DNA of 8,537 bases from Planctomycetaceae bacterium. Its GTDB lineage: Bacteria > Planctomycetota > Planctomycetia > Pirellulales > Pirellulaceae. Below the pieces are notes generated by a model. That model did not search any database. It worked only from the letters and a program-made list of their open reading frames with translations, and was not told the DNA's origin. The DNA lies in NCBI GenBank assembly GCA_024642765.1, contig JAHEAM010000150.1, positions 1 through 8,537 of the forward strand, in the 5' to 3' direction. This document shows positions 1 to 6,605 of the stretch, piece by piece (the stretch's first letter is position 1; every line of letters starts with the position of its first letter). The translations under genes were made by a program, and so were the position numbers.

Positions 1-9
1 CCAAAAAGC

Positions 10-57
10 TGACGCAAAATCCGACGCACGAAATGAGTTTGACGCAAAATCCGACGC
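10..57. repeat. Short tandem direct repeat, 18-base core, period 30
   Basis: The 18-base core tgacgcaaaatccgacgc occurs exactly at 10-27 and again at 40-57, giving a period of 30 bases. The core itself contains gacgc at both ends. The bases between and after the copies differ, so only the core is conserved. The array lies at the window edge, so further units may exist to the left. No function is evident. It lies downstream of the tRNA terminator on the minus strand and in no supported gene. Confidence 0.8.
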
Positions 58-102
58 TGAACCGGCAAGCACAGTAGATAACGAAGTACGAAAAAACCCA
101 AC

Positions 103-142
103 AAAAAAGCACCGTAAAGAACAGCGAAGTCTCGACGGTGCT
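103..142 (-). terminator. Intrinsic terminator of the tRNA-Val gene
   Basis: Read on the minus strand, AGCACCGT (142-135) pairs perfectly with ACGGTGCT (115-108) across a 19-base loop. The stem runs straight into a T-rich tract (TTTTTTGTTGGGTTTTTT, about 108-91). It begins 7 bases past the tRNA 3' end, the expected place for Rho-independent termination of a monocistronic tRNA transcript. Confidence 0.75.
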
Positions 143-148
143 AATGGA

Positions 149-222
149 TGGGCGTTGAGGGACTCGAACCCCCGACCCTCTCGGTGTAAACGAGATGCTC
201 TAGCCAACTGAGCTAAACGCCC
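149..222 (-). tRNA. tRNA-Val (anticodon UAC)
   Basis: The minus strand folds into a full 74-base cloverleaf. The acceptor stem GGGCGTT pairs with AACGCCC. The D arm is GCTC/GAGC with loop AGTTGGCTA. The anticodon stem TCTCG/CGAGA encloses the loop TTTACAC, which places UAC at positions 34-36 and so decodes GUA/GUG valine codons. The T arm is GGGGG/CCCTC with loop TTCGAGT, including one G-U pair. The discriminator base is A (position 149). The 3' CCA is not encoded, because the next bases read TCC, so a nucleotidyltransferase must add it. A promoter lies just upstream and a terminator just downstream, so the gene appears to stand alone. Confidence 0.98.
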
Positions 223-238
223 TTTGCAGATCCTTAGG

Positions 239-268
239 AAGATAATCGATTCAGAAGGTTGTTGTCAA
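239..268 (-). promoter_or_regulatory. Sigma-70-type promoter for tRNA-Val
   Basis: On the minus strand a perfect -35 box TTGACA (268-263) is followed after 18 bases by TATCTT (244-239), a four-of-six match to TATAAT. Transcription would start near 232, about 10 bases before the mature tRNA 5' end at 222. The spacing and the strong -35 fit a stable-RNA promoter. This was read by eye and no transcript data were available. Confidence 0.6.
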
Positions 269-342
269 TCGGACCTTGAATATTGAAGAAACGATCAACT
301 CGGTCCAAAACGAAAGCAATAATTTACGAAATGTAAGTAAGG

Positions 343-846
343 TTAGTTCCCGCCGTCATCATCGTCGTTTTTTCCGGATTCCTTTTTATCACCGTCATTT
401 TTCTCACCGTCTTCATCCTCATCATCGTCCTTCGCGCTACTACCCTTCTTTTTAGGTTTTAGACCATCTAGTTTGGCTTGAGCAATCAGCTCGCCGTAAG
501 CGACATCATCAGCGTTTTTCATAACTTTGATTTCGTCTAACGCTTTGGTAAACGCGGCCGTCATGTCTTCATTTTCGAATTTACGTTTGCCATCTTTGTC
601 TTCGCCGAACGCCTCCCATTTTTTTGTGAGTTCTAATTCCTTGGTTTTTTCGAAGAACAACTCACCGAAGCTATTGCGAACGGTTTTGGGCTCGCCCTTT
701 GTGTGGCATAGTTCGCAGCTAACCCGCGTTTCCGGGAATTTCTTTTGCATCAATTTTTTGAAAACTGTGTGTCCCGACGCCGAGTTGTTCAACGACAAAA
801 ACGCAAATGCAAGAGGTACCAAAGCAACTTTGAAAACGAGTTTCAT
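343..846 (-). CDS. Exported single-CXXCH (c-type heme-like) protein with acidic tail
   Basis: The predicted product has 167 residues. I chose the start at 846 because GGAG (856-853) sits 6 bases upstream of that ATG. An ATG four codons earlier would overlap this Shine-Dalgarno site. Residues 1-25 look like a signal peptide, with basic MKLVFK, a hydrophobic stretch, then SASG. One heme-attachment motif CELCH lies near residues 44-48, followed by a conserved-looking NSFGELF segment. From about residue 133 the chain becomes a lysine-rich then strongly Asp/Glu/Lys/Gly/Asn low-complexity tail. I recall short planctomycete proteins with a CxxCH...N.[FY]G pattern, so this is probably one of those, acting outside the cytoplasmic membrane. 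Heme binding is inferred from the motif alone. A redox role or a purely structural role are both possible. The partner is unknown, and neighbouring genes give no clue. Confidence 0.75.
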   Translation of the reverse strand: MKLVFKVALVPLAFAFLSLNNSASGHTVFKKLMQKKFPETRVSCELCHTKGEPKTVRNSFGELFFEKTKELELTKKWEAFGEDKDGKRKFENEDMTAAFTKALDEIKVMKNADDVAYGELIAQAKLDGLKPKKKGSSAKDDDEDEDGEKNDGDKKESGKNDDDDGGN

Positions 847-852
847 CTCGAT

Positions 853-856
853 CTCC
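853..856 (-). promoter_or_regulatory. Shine-Dalgarno site that sets the start of the CXXCH gene
   Basis: GGAG on the minus strand lies 6 bases before the ATG at 846-844. The upstream in-frame ATG (858-856) overlaps this site, so the downstream ATG is the likely start. Confidence 0.65.
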
Positions 857-888
857 ATGAAATCATGATTGTGAAAACTTTTGACTGT

Positions 889-906
889 GTATCGGAAAAG
901 CGATAC
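889..906 (-). promoter_or_regulatory. Leader hairpin upstream of the CXXCH gene
   Basis: On the minus strand GTATCG (906-901) and CGATAC (894-889) form a perfect six-base stem with loop CTTTTC. It lies between a candidate -10 box at 923-918 and the gene start at 846, so it would be in the 5' untranslated leader. It could affect RNA stability or translation. No T-tract follows, so it is not a terminator. Confidence 0.35.
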
Positions 907-917
907 CCATTGGTCAA

Positions 918-923
918 ATTATA
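918..923 (-). promoter_or_regulatory. Candidate -10 box for the CXXCH gene
   Basis: A perfect TATAAT occurs on the minus strand, 72 bases before the start codon at 846. At 17 bases upstream of it the sequence TCGAAC matches only three of six -35 consensus bases, so the promoter would be weak or activator-dependent. The rest of the 847-1056 gap holds no gene that I can support. Confidence 0.45.
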
Positions 924-1056
924 CACCGAGAACGATGTTTGTTCGAGTAAATGTAGTATGTTGAAATCGACAACAACGATTATTTATCTCGTAGGATGCG
1001 ATTAGGATTGGTGGAGAACGTGCGAATTCGGGCAACTCGCCCTTGTTTCGTCTTGG

Positions 1057-1359
1057 CTATCTCGGGCGATAGTTGTGCTCACCTTCAAAGATGGCGACAG
1101 GATTTTCCGTGTATTCCAAAAAGTATCGGATCGGATCATGAACAGCGGCGGTTTCCGAATGTGGGTGGCACATTCTGAACGAACGTCGGCAATTCTTGCA
1201 TCTTTTTTCGAGTCCAAGGTAGTTCACATGGACGCTTGAAGGAGCGTGACAGCCTGGGCATTCAAATGTAAAGAAGGATTCAGGTGTATTTTTCACGGCG
1301 ACATCCTTGAACTGTGAAGATCCTGTATTGGGAACTTGAATTGTAAGAGCAGCGGGCAT
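1057..1359 (-). CDS. Small zinc-ribbon protein, function unknown
   Basis: The 100-residue product has two CXXC knuckles, CPGC at 34-37 and CKNC at 54-57, 16 residues apart. This four-cysteine spacing, with the hydrophobic VNYLGLEKRC between, resembles MJ0042-type or other short zinc ribbons common in planctomycete proteins. A further CHPH follows at 64-67. The N-terminal 30 residues and the C-terminal 30, rich in aromatic and charged residues, match nothing I recognise. There is no signal peptide or membrane segment, so it is likely cytoplasmic. The start ATG has no clear Shine-Dalgarno sequence. It lies 103 bases downstream of the polysaccharide cluster on the same strand and could be its last cistron, but this is not shown. 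Zinc binding is inferred from the motif. DNA, RNA or protein binding cannot be told apart. Confidence 0.7.
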   Translation of the reverse strand: MPAALTIQVPNTGSSQFKDVAVKNTPESFFTFECPGCHAPSSVHVNYLGLEKRCKNCRRSFRMCHPHSETAAVHDPIRYFLEYTENPVAIFEGEHNYRPR

Positions 1360-1438
1360 GTTCTTAAAAGACGGATTTCATGCAGGCACGAAAAACGCAA
1401 GCAATTTGCCAATCAAACGATCGTTAAACCTTATCGCT

Positions 1439-1490
1439 GCAATGCGATTGATTCAGAAAGCCTTAGCGCGGCAATGCGATTGATTCAGAA
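1439..1490. repeat. 20-base direct repeat spanning the end of the C-terminal-domain ORF
   Basis: gcaatgcgattgattcagaa occurs exactly at 1439-1458 and 1471-1490, a period of 32. The right copy encodes the last residues (SESIA) of the minus-strand ORF that ends at 1463. The left copy lies just beyond its stop codon. Because 32 is not a multiple of three, the second copy is out of frame. This looks like a short tandem duplication at the gene end followed by divergence, or a small site placed there for another reason. Confidence 0.8.
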
Positions 1491-1942
1491 TCAACAAGTT
1501 TGTCGACTTCATTCGTTGACGCGGTTTCGATAGCTTTTGGAAGGAACTCGCCGGACTGATGCATTTCTGACAGCAATTCTTCAATACCGCGAACGATGTC
1601 GAGCAATTCAATAACCATTGAGTGGTGGTTGATATTTTTGTCCTTGGGGCAAAAAGCCTTGATTCGTCCCAAGATGCGCCCGTCGACAATCATCGGCAAT
1701 TCAACTAGCCATTGATGGTTTCCACTGTTATTGGCGTTTTTTTGCCGCCACACTCCATGAAACCCTTCGTGCATCCAAGGAGCGTTAACGTCCAACATGA
1801 TATGGTTGAGTCCGTTGGTATCTGCAAAAACAACGAGTTGGGACCAAACATCCTTCCAGTCGTGACTGCCTTGCAATTGAACAACGCTTTCGTGGATGCC
1901 CGAATTTGGCTTTTCCGATGGCCGAATGAATGACCGAGCCAA
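1463..1942 (-). CDS. In-frame continuation (C-terminal domain) of the glycosyltransferase, cut off by one TGA
   Basis: This 159-codon open frame follows the sugar-phosphate transferase directly. That gene's TGA occupies 1945-1943 and this frame continues in the same phase with TTG at 1942. No Shine-Dalgarno sequence precedes the TTG, and the next ATG is at residue 49, inside the apparent domain. The sequence has a soluble, mixed alpha/beta look with DWKDVWSQLVVFAD (28-41), LDVNAPWMHEGFHGVW (50-65) and WLVELPMIVDGRILGRIK (78-95), followed by a helical region near 105-130. There are no membrane segments. I recall planctomycete WecA-like proteins of about 500 residues carrying a similar cytoplasmic extension, so the natural product is probably one 515-residue protein. 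Options are a nonsense mutation leaving a truncated enzyme, UGA readthrough, stop-to-TTG re-initiation, or a sequencing error. The domain's role is unknown. Confidence 0.6.
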   Translation of the reverse strand: MARSFIRPSEKPNSGIHESVVQLQGSHDWKDVWSQLVVFADTNGLNHIMLDVNAPWMHEGFHGVWRQKNANNSGNHQWLVELPMIVDGRILGRIKAFCPKDKNINHHSMVIELLDIVRGIEELLSEMHQSGEFLPKAIETASTNEVDKLVDSESIALPR

Positions 1943-3010
1943 TCAATAAAATCGGCGTGTCAACAATTTGAATTCGGCAACGCCAAAAATCTGCCCCGCA
2001 ACCATGACGATAATAACCATCACGATCGATGCGATCGCAAACTCAGCTTGCTTCATTATGAAGGCCAAAGTGCCTCCAGTTGCCGTCATCGTGCACAAAG
2101 CGGCAACCCATAGCATGCTGCCGGCAGGGCTAAGACCTTTTTTGGCCAAGACGTGGTGCAGATGCCCACGATCTTCGGTGTAAATGCTTCGTCCGGTCAA
2201 TCGCCGCCGAATAATCGCAGCAGAAGTGTCGATCAAGGGAATTGCCAGCAAAGCAACGGGTGCGAAAAACGAGTACGCCATTACTTGTTTGAAGGCACAA
2301 CGAATTGTAATTGCAGCTAGAAACAATCCAATGAGCATGCTGCCAGCGTCACCAAGGTAGGCTTTGGCAGGCGGGAAGTTGAAATACAGGAACCCCACGA
2401 GCGCTCCAGCCATGGCGATACAAAGAATGCCGTCAACGTTTTGCCCCGTATAGAACGACATGATGCCAAGTGAAACACAAAGAATACATCCGATGGTTGA
2501 GGCAATTCCATCCGCACCATCAAGCAGGTTCACGGAATTGATTGCAGCCAAGCACCACACATAGACAATCGCAAACGAGAAAATTCCGAATTGAAACGTG
2601 TACCCTAGGAATTCAACAGACTGAAAACTGTATCCAAAAAAAATCAAGATCGTCGCGGTCAGGATTTGGCCGAGCAGCTTTTGTCGCCCACGCAAACCAA
2701 ATCGATCATCGACGACACCAATTAGCAGGATTGAGCCGCAAGCCAAAAACAGTCCCAACAGTTCCCATCCATCTCGTGGACGAGTATTGATATCGAAAAC
2801 GGTTGTCGCAAATATTGCAGCTAACACAACTGAAATAAAAACAACGATTCCACCCACTAACGGGATTGCTCGAGAATGCAATTTCCGTGTTGTATCGGGT
2901 TTATCGACAAGATCTATTTTGCTGGCGATGCGCATAAACAATGGCACCAAGCCTAGTGAAACAACTAGGGCAAACAAAAAGGTCGATAAAATTGGAATCA
3001 AGAGTTGCAT
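1943..3010 (-). CDS. WecA/MraY-family polyprenyl-phosphate sugar-1-phosphate transferase
   Basis: The 355-residue integral membrane protein should transfer a sugar-1-phosphate, probably an N-acetylhexosamine, from a UDP-sugar to undecaprenyl phosphate. That is the first step of O-antigen, capsule or other lipid-linked glycan synthesis. Family signatures appear in order: DKPDTTRKLHSRAIPLVGG (36-54), the Mg-binding DD pair in GVVDDRFGLRG (98-108), NSVNLLDGADG (158-168), YLGDAGS (218-224) and the cytoplasmic HLHH (283-286). About ten hydrophobic segments fit the family. HLHH and the absence of MurNAc-pentapeptide context favour the WecA/TagO-like branch over MraY, so the sugar is not fixed by sequence. 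Its start is 56 bases past the end of the ligase gene, suggesting one operon. No good Shine-Dalgarno is visible. The catalytic core is complete before the TGA, so the enzyme may work even if the extension is not made. Confidence 0.95.
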   Translation of the reverse strand: MQLLIPILSTFLFALVVSLGLVPLFMRIASKIDLVDKPDTTRKLHSRAIPLVGGIVVFISVVLAAIFATTVFDINTRPRDGWELLGLFLACGSILLIGVVDDRFGLRGRQKLLGQILTATILIFFGYSFQSVEFLGYTFQFGIFSFAIVYVWCLAAINSVNLLDGADGIASTIGCILCVSLGIMSFYTGQNVDGILCIAMAGALVGFLYFNFPPAKAYLGDAGSMLIGLFLAAITIRCAFKQVMAYSFFAPVALLAIPLIDTSAAIIRRRLTGRSIYTEDRGHLHHVLAKKGLSPAGSMLWVAALCTMTATGGTLAFIMKQAEFAIASIVMVIIVMVAGQIFGVAEFKLLTRRFY

Positions 3011-3066
3011 AGTGTGCCAAAGAAAAGGTCAGTTCCTACGTAAGATAGGCCATGTTTGTTTTTTGG

Positions 3067-5808
3067 CTACTCCTGTTTTTCAAAAACGTGTTTTTTATCA
3101 AATTCAAATTGTGCGTCTTTCAGCAATTTCTTGTATTTTGGGCTGGAATTGTTGATTTCACTTAATTTTCGGGCGAAAACAAGCGATTTTTCTACCTCTC
3201 CATCTGCCAGCAGCAAGACGGCGAGATCATAGATGGCCATTTCATTGCGGCTGTTCATTGTGATCGCGTATTCTAATTGCTGTGTTCCGCGTTCCATGTC
3301 ACCCATTGCCAAAAGTATGCGGGCTTTTAGCAATTGCTCCGCGGCATCCGAGAACTTGATGTCCTTGAGTGTTGAATTTGCTCGTTCCAGTACCTGAATT
3401 CTCAATTCTTCTTCATCTTTTAGGTTTTGAGTGGCAAACTTAAAGAGCAAAGTTGCGTCGTCAGGCAATATTTTGTCGGCGATTGTTTGGTTCGAAATGG
3501 GCCTTTCGATCCATCCGGCCCGGCCTTGGACCAAATCGATCACGGTTTTGAACCGTCCAGGTTCTAAGACTAGCGATGATCTCAAGAATTCCATTGCCTC
3601 TTCATACTCATCCAAATACAAAAATGAGCGCCCGGCAGAGAATAGAAACGACGCGTTCTTTGGCGAATTTGCGACAGTTTGCTGGATGACGCTTTTGCCG
3701 ATTTCTTTTTCACCAACGACACTAGCGATTTGCCCGACAAGCATCTGGATTTCAGGTTGAACGGGTTTTTCCTTGAGGCTTTCGAAGAAACAGGCCAATG
3801 CAGGAATGAGACTTCCGTCAACATAAGGTTGGCGTCGAAAATCTGCCAAACGACGCGATCCACCCGTTCGTACTTCGCGGACCTGCATTTCGATAGCTGC
3901 CAGGTTCGTGAGATTCCAAAGCTCCTTTCGTTTTTCTTCTTGTTTTGATTCTGACAACTCAGTCATTGGAAACGATGCAAGTTGTGATTGCAGTAACAAC
4001 AGTCGAGAACGATGCAACCACAATTCTCCAAGTGTGTTGAGCTGCAGCGTGTGCCTTGAGTTCGGAAGTGAACGATTCAGTTCGTCGATCCATTTTTCTG
4101 TTTCGACGAGGTTGGGTGATTCACTGCTAAATGTCCTTGGGATGGCCCTGATATTCGCTTCCATGTCAGCACGCCGTGAAAGCGAAAAAACCGTCAGAAG
4201 GCAAATGACAAAGGAACTGATAACGACTATCGATGCCAACCAGCGTCCTGCCGACACTGCGATAAAGTGTTTGTTCTTGAGGCGTCCGGCAAGGCCTTGA
4301 GAATACTGGCTTACGACACCCACCAAAATACCCAGCAAGACAGTATTTGCTGGAATGTACCAGCCAAAATCAAACGTTGCCGCAACGCATTGAGACGTGA
4401 TCAAAAAGATTCCCATCGTGGCGACAGCAATCGTTAATGAGTTCGACCCGTGGCGCAGTGCAAACCATGCGAGATAGGTCAACAACGCAATCGCACTAAC
4501 AAGCAGGATAAGGCCCGGAATTCCTGCATCGACCAAAGTTTGAACAAATTGATTCTCCGCATATTCGAAGGCATACCGTTCATTTGTCTGTCCATATATT
4601 CGTTGTATCACCGGGTAGCTGCCCAGTCCCGAACCCAATAAACCCATTTCTCCTAGCGATTGCAGTGAATCGGACCAAGACTGAACGCGAGTCGTTTGCG
4701 AAATTTCGCCAACGTCATCGAATCGATTCATCAGTTGCTCGTAGTAGCCGATCCAAACCGTCAGCAAGACGACGGTACCTAATACCGGAATCATTAGTAG
4801 TACGCTCGCCTGAGGTCTACGGACGACACAAAATAAAATCAATGTAGCGATGGCGCCAAACATTAATCCTGTCACGCCTCCACGAGAGAGACTAGAAACG
4901 ATCCCAGCAGAAATGAAGACCGCAGCTGTTAGAACCGCAATTTTTCGTGCATTTAATTCCCCAATTAAATAAAGAGCTTGCAACCGAAGTTGATCAAGTG
5001 CGCTATCATCGTTCGGACGTCGCGATCCAATTCGCGATTCTTTCTTGACCCAAGTCAGGACGATGAGGCCAACCGAGGCTGCTAAACACATTAATAAATA
5101 ACCCGCTGCGTTATTTCGATTGATGAACGGTCCGAATGGTGTGCCTCCATTTGGGAGTTCGAACTGCCAATAGATTTTTCCGTTGAATGTCAGTTTCTGA
5201 ACGATCCCGAAAAACGCAAGGACAACGCCATTGGCCGTTACAGCCGTCAAAAATACGATTGATTCAAATGAACGCCTTACAAATCGGAAACCCACCAGCA
5301 TCGCGAGGAAGCCCAGCAGCATGAGTTGCAGCATATTCCAGGTCGCATCTGTATCGAGGGACAAGTAAGCGGTCGGCCCACGTGAATCGAGCCCGCGTGT
5401 GAGAGGCCCTAGGGTTCCTTCATAAATGGACTTCTGCGCGCCAAGTAAAAAGTCGTTTGCCCAGGTCGGCAGTGGGACAACCTGCAGAAGTCCCAGCAAA
5501 CCTCCTGCGATAACAAAGAGCATCATGAAAGGCAATTGCTGCTGCCTCTTTCTCGCAAGCGACAGCTCCAACCACCAACTAACGAGACCGACGAGTAAGG
5601 CCACGCCAATCAGCCAGCGCGGCGTTCCGTAGACGGAACCAAACATCCACGGCGGCGCGATTGCCACAAACAAAGCTACCAATAAGCCTGGAAGCCCTAG
5701 CCAACGCTGGAAACGACTTTCGTCCTCCGGTGGCGAACTTGCATCGACAGGTTGTGGCGGTGTGATTGGAAACGACTCACCAAGTGTTTTGGGTTTGCGC
5801 TGACTCAT
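3067..5808 (-). CDS. O-antigen ligase/polymerase-like (Wzy_C) membrane protein with C-terminal TPR-like region
   Basis: The 913-residue product has roughly a dozen membrane segments between about 38 and 545, then a large soluble region of about 365 residues. Family marks are FINRNNAAGYL (228-238), SSLSRGG (305-311), the LGSGLGSYP loop (391-399) and ENQFVQTLVDAGIPGL (418-433). These belong to the O-antigen ligase/Wzy-type polymerase superfamily, which transfers or polymerises undecaprenyl-linked glycans at the periplasmic face. The Pro-rich N terminus (1-34) is cytoplasmic. In the tail, segments near 716-750, 820-850 and 855-885 have TPR-like helix pairs. They may bind a partner such as a glycan acceptor or export protein. 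In many ligases a histidine precedes the Asn of the large loop; here it is Glu418. It heads the cluster with the transferase downstream, so a joint role in one surface polysaccharide is likely. Ligase and polymerase cannot be separated from sequence. Confidence 0.9.
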   Translation of the reverse strand: MSQRKPKTLGESFPITPPQPVDASSPPEDESRFQRWLGLPGLLVALFVAIAPPWMFGSVYGTPRWLIGVALLVGLVSWWLELSLARKRQQQLPFMMLFVIAGGLLGLLQVVPLPTWANDFLLGAQKSIYEGTLGPLTRGLDSRGPTAYLSLDTDATWNMLQLMLLGFLAMLVGFRFVRRSFESIVFLTAVTANGVVLAFFGIVQKLTFNGKIYWQFELPNGGTPFGPFINRNNAAGYLLMCLAASVGLIVLTWVKKESRIGSRRPNDDSALDQLRLQALYLIGELNARKIAVLTAAVFISAGIVSSLSRGGVTGLMFGAIATLILFCVVRRPQASVLLMIPVLGTVVLLTVWIGYYEQLMNRFDDVGEISQTTRVQSWSDSLQSLGEMGLLGSGLGSYPVIQRIYGQTNERYAFEYAENQFVQTLVDAGIPGLILLVSAIALLTYLAWFALRHGSNSLTIAVATMGIFLITSQCVAATFDFGWYIPANTVLLGILVGVVSQYSQGLAGRLKNKHFIAVSAGRWLASIVVISSFVICLLTVFSLSRRADMEANIRAIPRTFSSESPNLVETEKWIDELNRSLPNSRHTLQLNTLGELWLHRSRLLLLQSQLASFPMTELSESKQEEKRKELWNLTNLAAIEMQVREVRTGGSRRLADFRRQPYVDGSLIPALACFFESLKEKPVQPEIQMLVGQIASVVGEKEIGKSVIQQTVANSPKNASFLFSAGRSFLYLDEYEEAMEFLRSSLVLEPGRFKTVIDLVQGRAGWIERPISNQTIADKILPDDATLLFKFATQNLKDEEELRIQVLERANSTLKDIKFSDAAEQLLKARILLAMGDMERGTQQLEYAITMNSRNEMAIYDLAVLLLADGEVEKSLVFARKLSEINNSSPKYKKLLKDAQFEFDKKHVFEKQE

Positions 5809-6133
5809 GAACTGGGTTGGGTACTTTGCTTGGGATCGATCTGTGCGAAAATTTCGAAGAATACCTGACTTCTATTTTGAACACTCGACGGTAAAAAGCC
5901 AAATGTTCCAGAAGTCATACTCATCCGGAGAGTGTGCCAAAGTACTGATTGTAGCGGAAAGTGGAGTTAATCGGAGGGAAATGACGCAAAGGTCATCGCA
6001 AAAAATGAAAACAGCAGGGCATCAAACTAGGATACCAAAGAACGCAAAGGGTTTTGCCGATCCAAAAATCACTTGCCGCGGAGATCGTACGGGCGCTGTT
6101 TTTAAGCAACATTCTCGAAGATTTTTTTGTCAA
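5809..6133. other. Intergenic region upstream of the ligase gene
   Basis: I see no supported gene in these 325 bases. A plus-strand open frame crosses it, but its residue pattern is not protein-like and it has no ribosome site. On the minus strand TACAAT (5953-5948) is a possible -10 box 140 bases before the ligase start, with no convincing -35. A five-base hairpin, ATGAC with GTCAT around loop gcaaag (5980-5995), is also present. Confidence 0.4.
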
Positions 6134-6433
6134 TTAACCATCGTTACGTTGCGATCGAGAAAATGAAGATGTGTACATAACAGTAATAGCTCCCGCCGCC
6201 AAAAGACTCCATGGCATCCAGTCCTTCGATTGGATAATTCGGTTCGCCGGCCGAGCTACTTGCGATTGATAGCTTGCAGACGAAAAAACTCCGTACTGCG
6301 CGTTGTATTGATCAGGGGCAACCAATCGAGGCAATCGACGAGAATCCGACATGACGAACTTATCCACAACCAGCGTCTCCGCTCCCAGCACTATCAGAAA
6401 AATACCAAGTGCCAAAAAAAAAGCTTTCCACAT
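6134..6433 (-). CDS. Small two-helix membrane protein, function unknown
   Basis: The 99-residue product begins MWKAFFLALGIFLIVLGAETLVVDKFV, a first membrane helix at about 4-22. A polar middle follows (25-70), then a second helix around WMPWSLLAAGAITVMYTSSF (72-91) and a short charged end. I recall small planctomycete proteins with the same plan (MWKAFF...LG...PWSL...GA...Y), so it is probably a conserved lineage-specific membrane protein, but I know no function for it. The start ATG has a modest AAGG ten bases upstream. A run of nine T on the coding strand covers codons 4-7 and could be slippage-prone. It is divergent from the receiver gene and stands alone, with 325 bases before the next minus-strand gene. 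Confidence 0.75.
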   Translation of the reverse strand: MWKAFFLALGIFLIVLGAETLVVDKFVMSDSRRLPRLVAPDQYNAQYGVFSSASYQSQVARPANRIIQSKDWMPWSLLAAGAITVMYTSSFSRSQRNDG

Positions 6434-6520
6434 GTTTTTGCGACCTTGGCTGCAGGGAATTCGATCAAATCATTTTTGAATGTTATCGACTTGTTCCCGC
6501 CAATTTGGCCAAGGTACGAT

Positions 6521-6533
6521 TTCGATTATCGAA
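6521..6533. promoter_or_regulatory. Operator-like palindrome in the divergent intergenic region
   Basis: TTCGATTATCGAA is a perfect six-base inverted repeat around one central T. It lies 88 bases upstream of the small membrane protein and about 180 bases upstream of the receiver gene. It could be a dimeric repressor site for either. A second short palindrome, ttggccaa, occurs at 6505-6512. No regulator can be named. Confidence 0.3.
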
Positions 6534-6559
6534 TTTGTGAATGAATACGATTTTGCAAC

Positions 6560-6588
6560 TGGAAAAATAGATTGAAGCATCGTATAAC
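6560..6588 (+). promoter_or_regulatory. Candidate sigma-70-type promoter for the receiver gene
   Basis: TGGAAA (6560-6565, four of six to TTGACA) and TATAAC (6583-6588, five of six to TATAAT) are separated by exactly 17 bases. Transcription would begin near 6595 and give a leader of about 120 bases containing the hairpin at 6606-6617. Confidence 0.45.
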
Positions 6589-6605
6589 AGATTGGTACAA
6601 AACGA

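Noticed and set aside
580..620. EF-hand-like EDKDGKRKFENED in the CXXCH protein
   Set aside because: When the glycine is aligned to loop position 6, positions 1 and 12 lack the needed acidic residues, so it is not a convincing calcium loop.
1030..1045. GGGC/GCCC hairpin just past the zinc-ribbon gene
   Set aside because: It has only four base pairs and no T-tract, so it is not a supportable terminator.
1453..1689. 78-codon alternative minus-strand frame overlapping the C-terminal-domain ORF
   Set aside because: It is a shifted-frame shadow. The 1463-1942 frame continues the transferase in phase and has the better protein-like composition.
3011..3022. 12-base agtgtgccaaag shared with 5931-5942, upstream of two polysaccharide genes
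   Set aside because: A 12-base match between two places in 8.5 kb is expected by chance, and the distances to the two start codons are very different.
5807..6166. 119-codon plus-strand open frame upstream of the ligase gene
   Set aside because: It has no ribosome site, an irregular residue pattern, overlaps the end of the small membrane gene, and covers the region expected to hold the ligase promoter.
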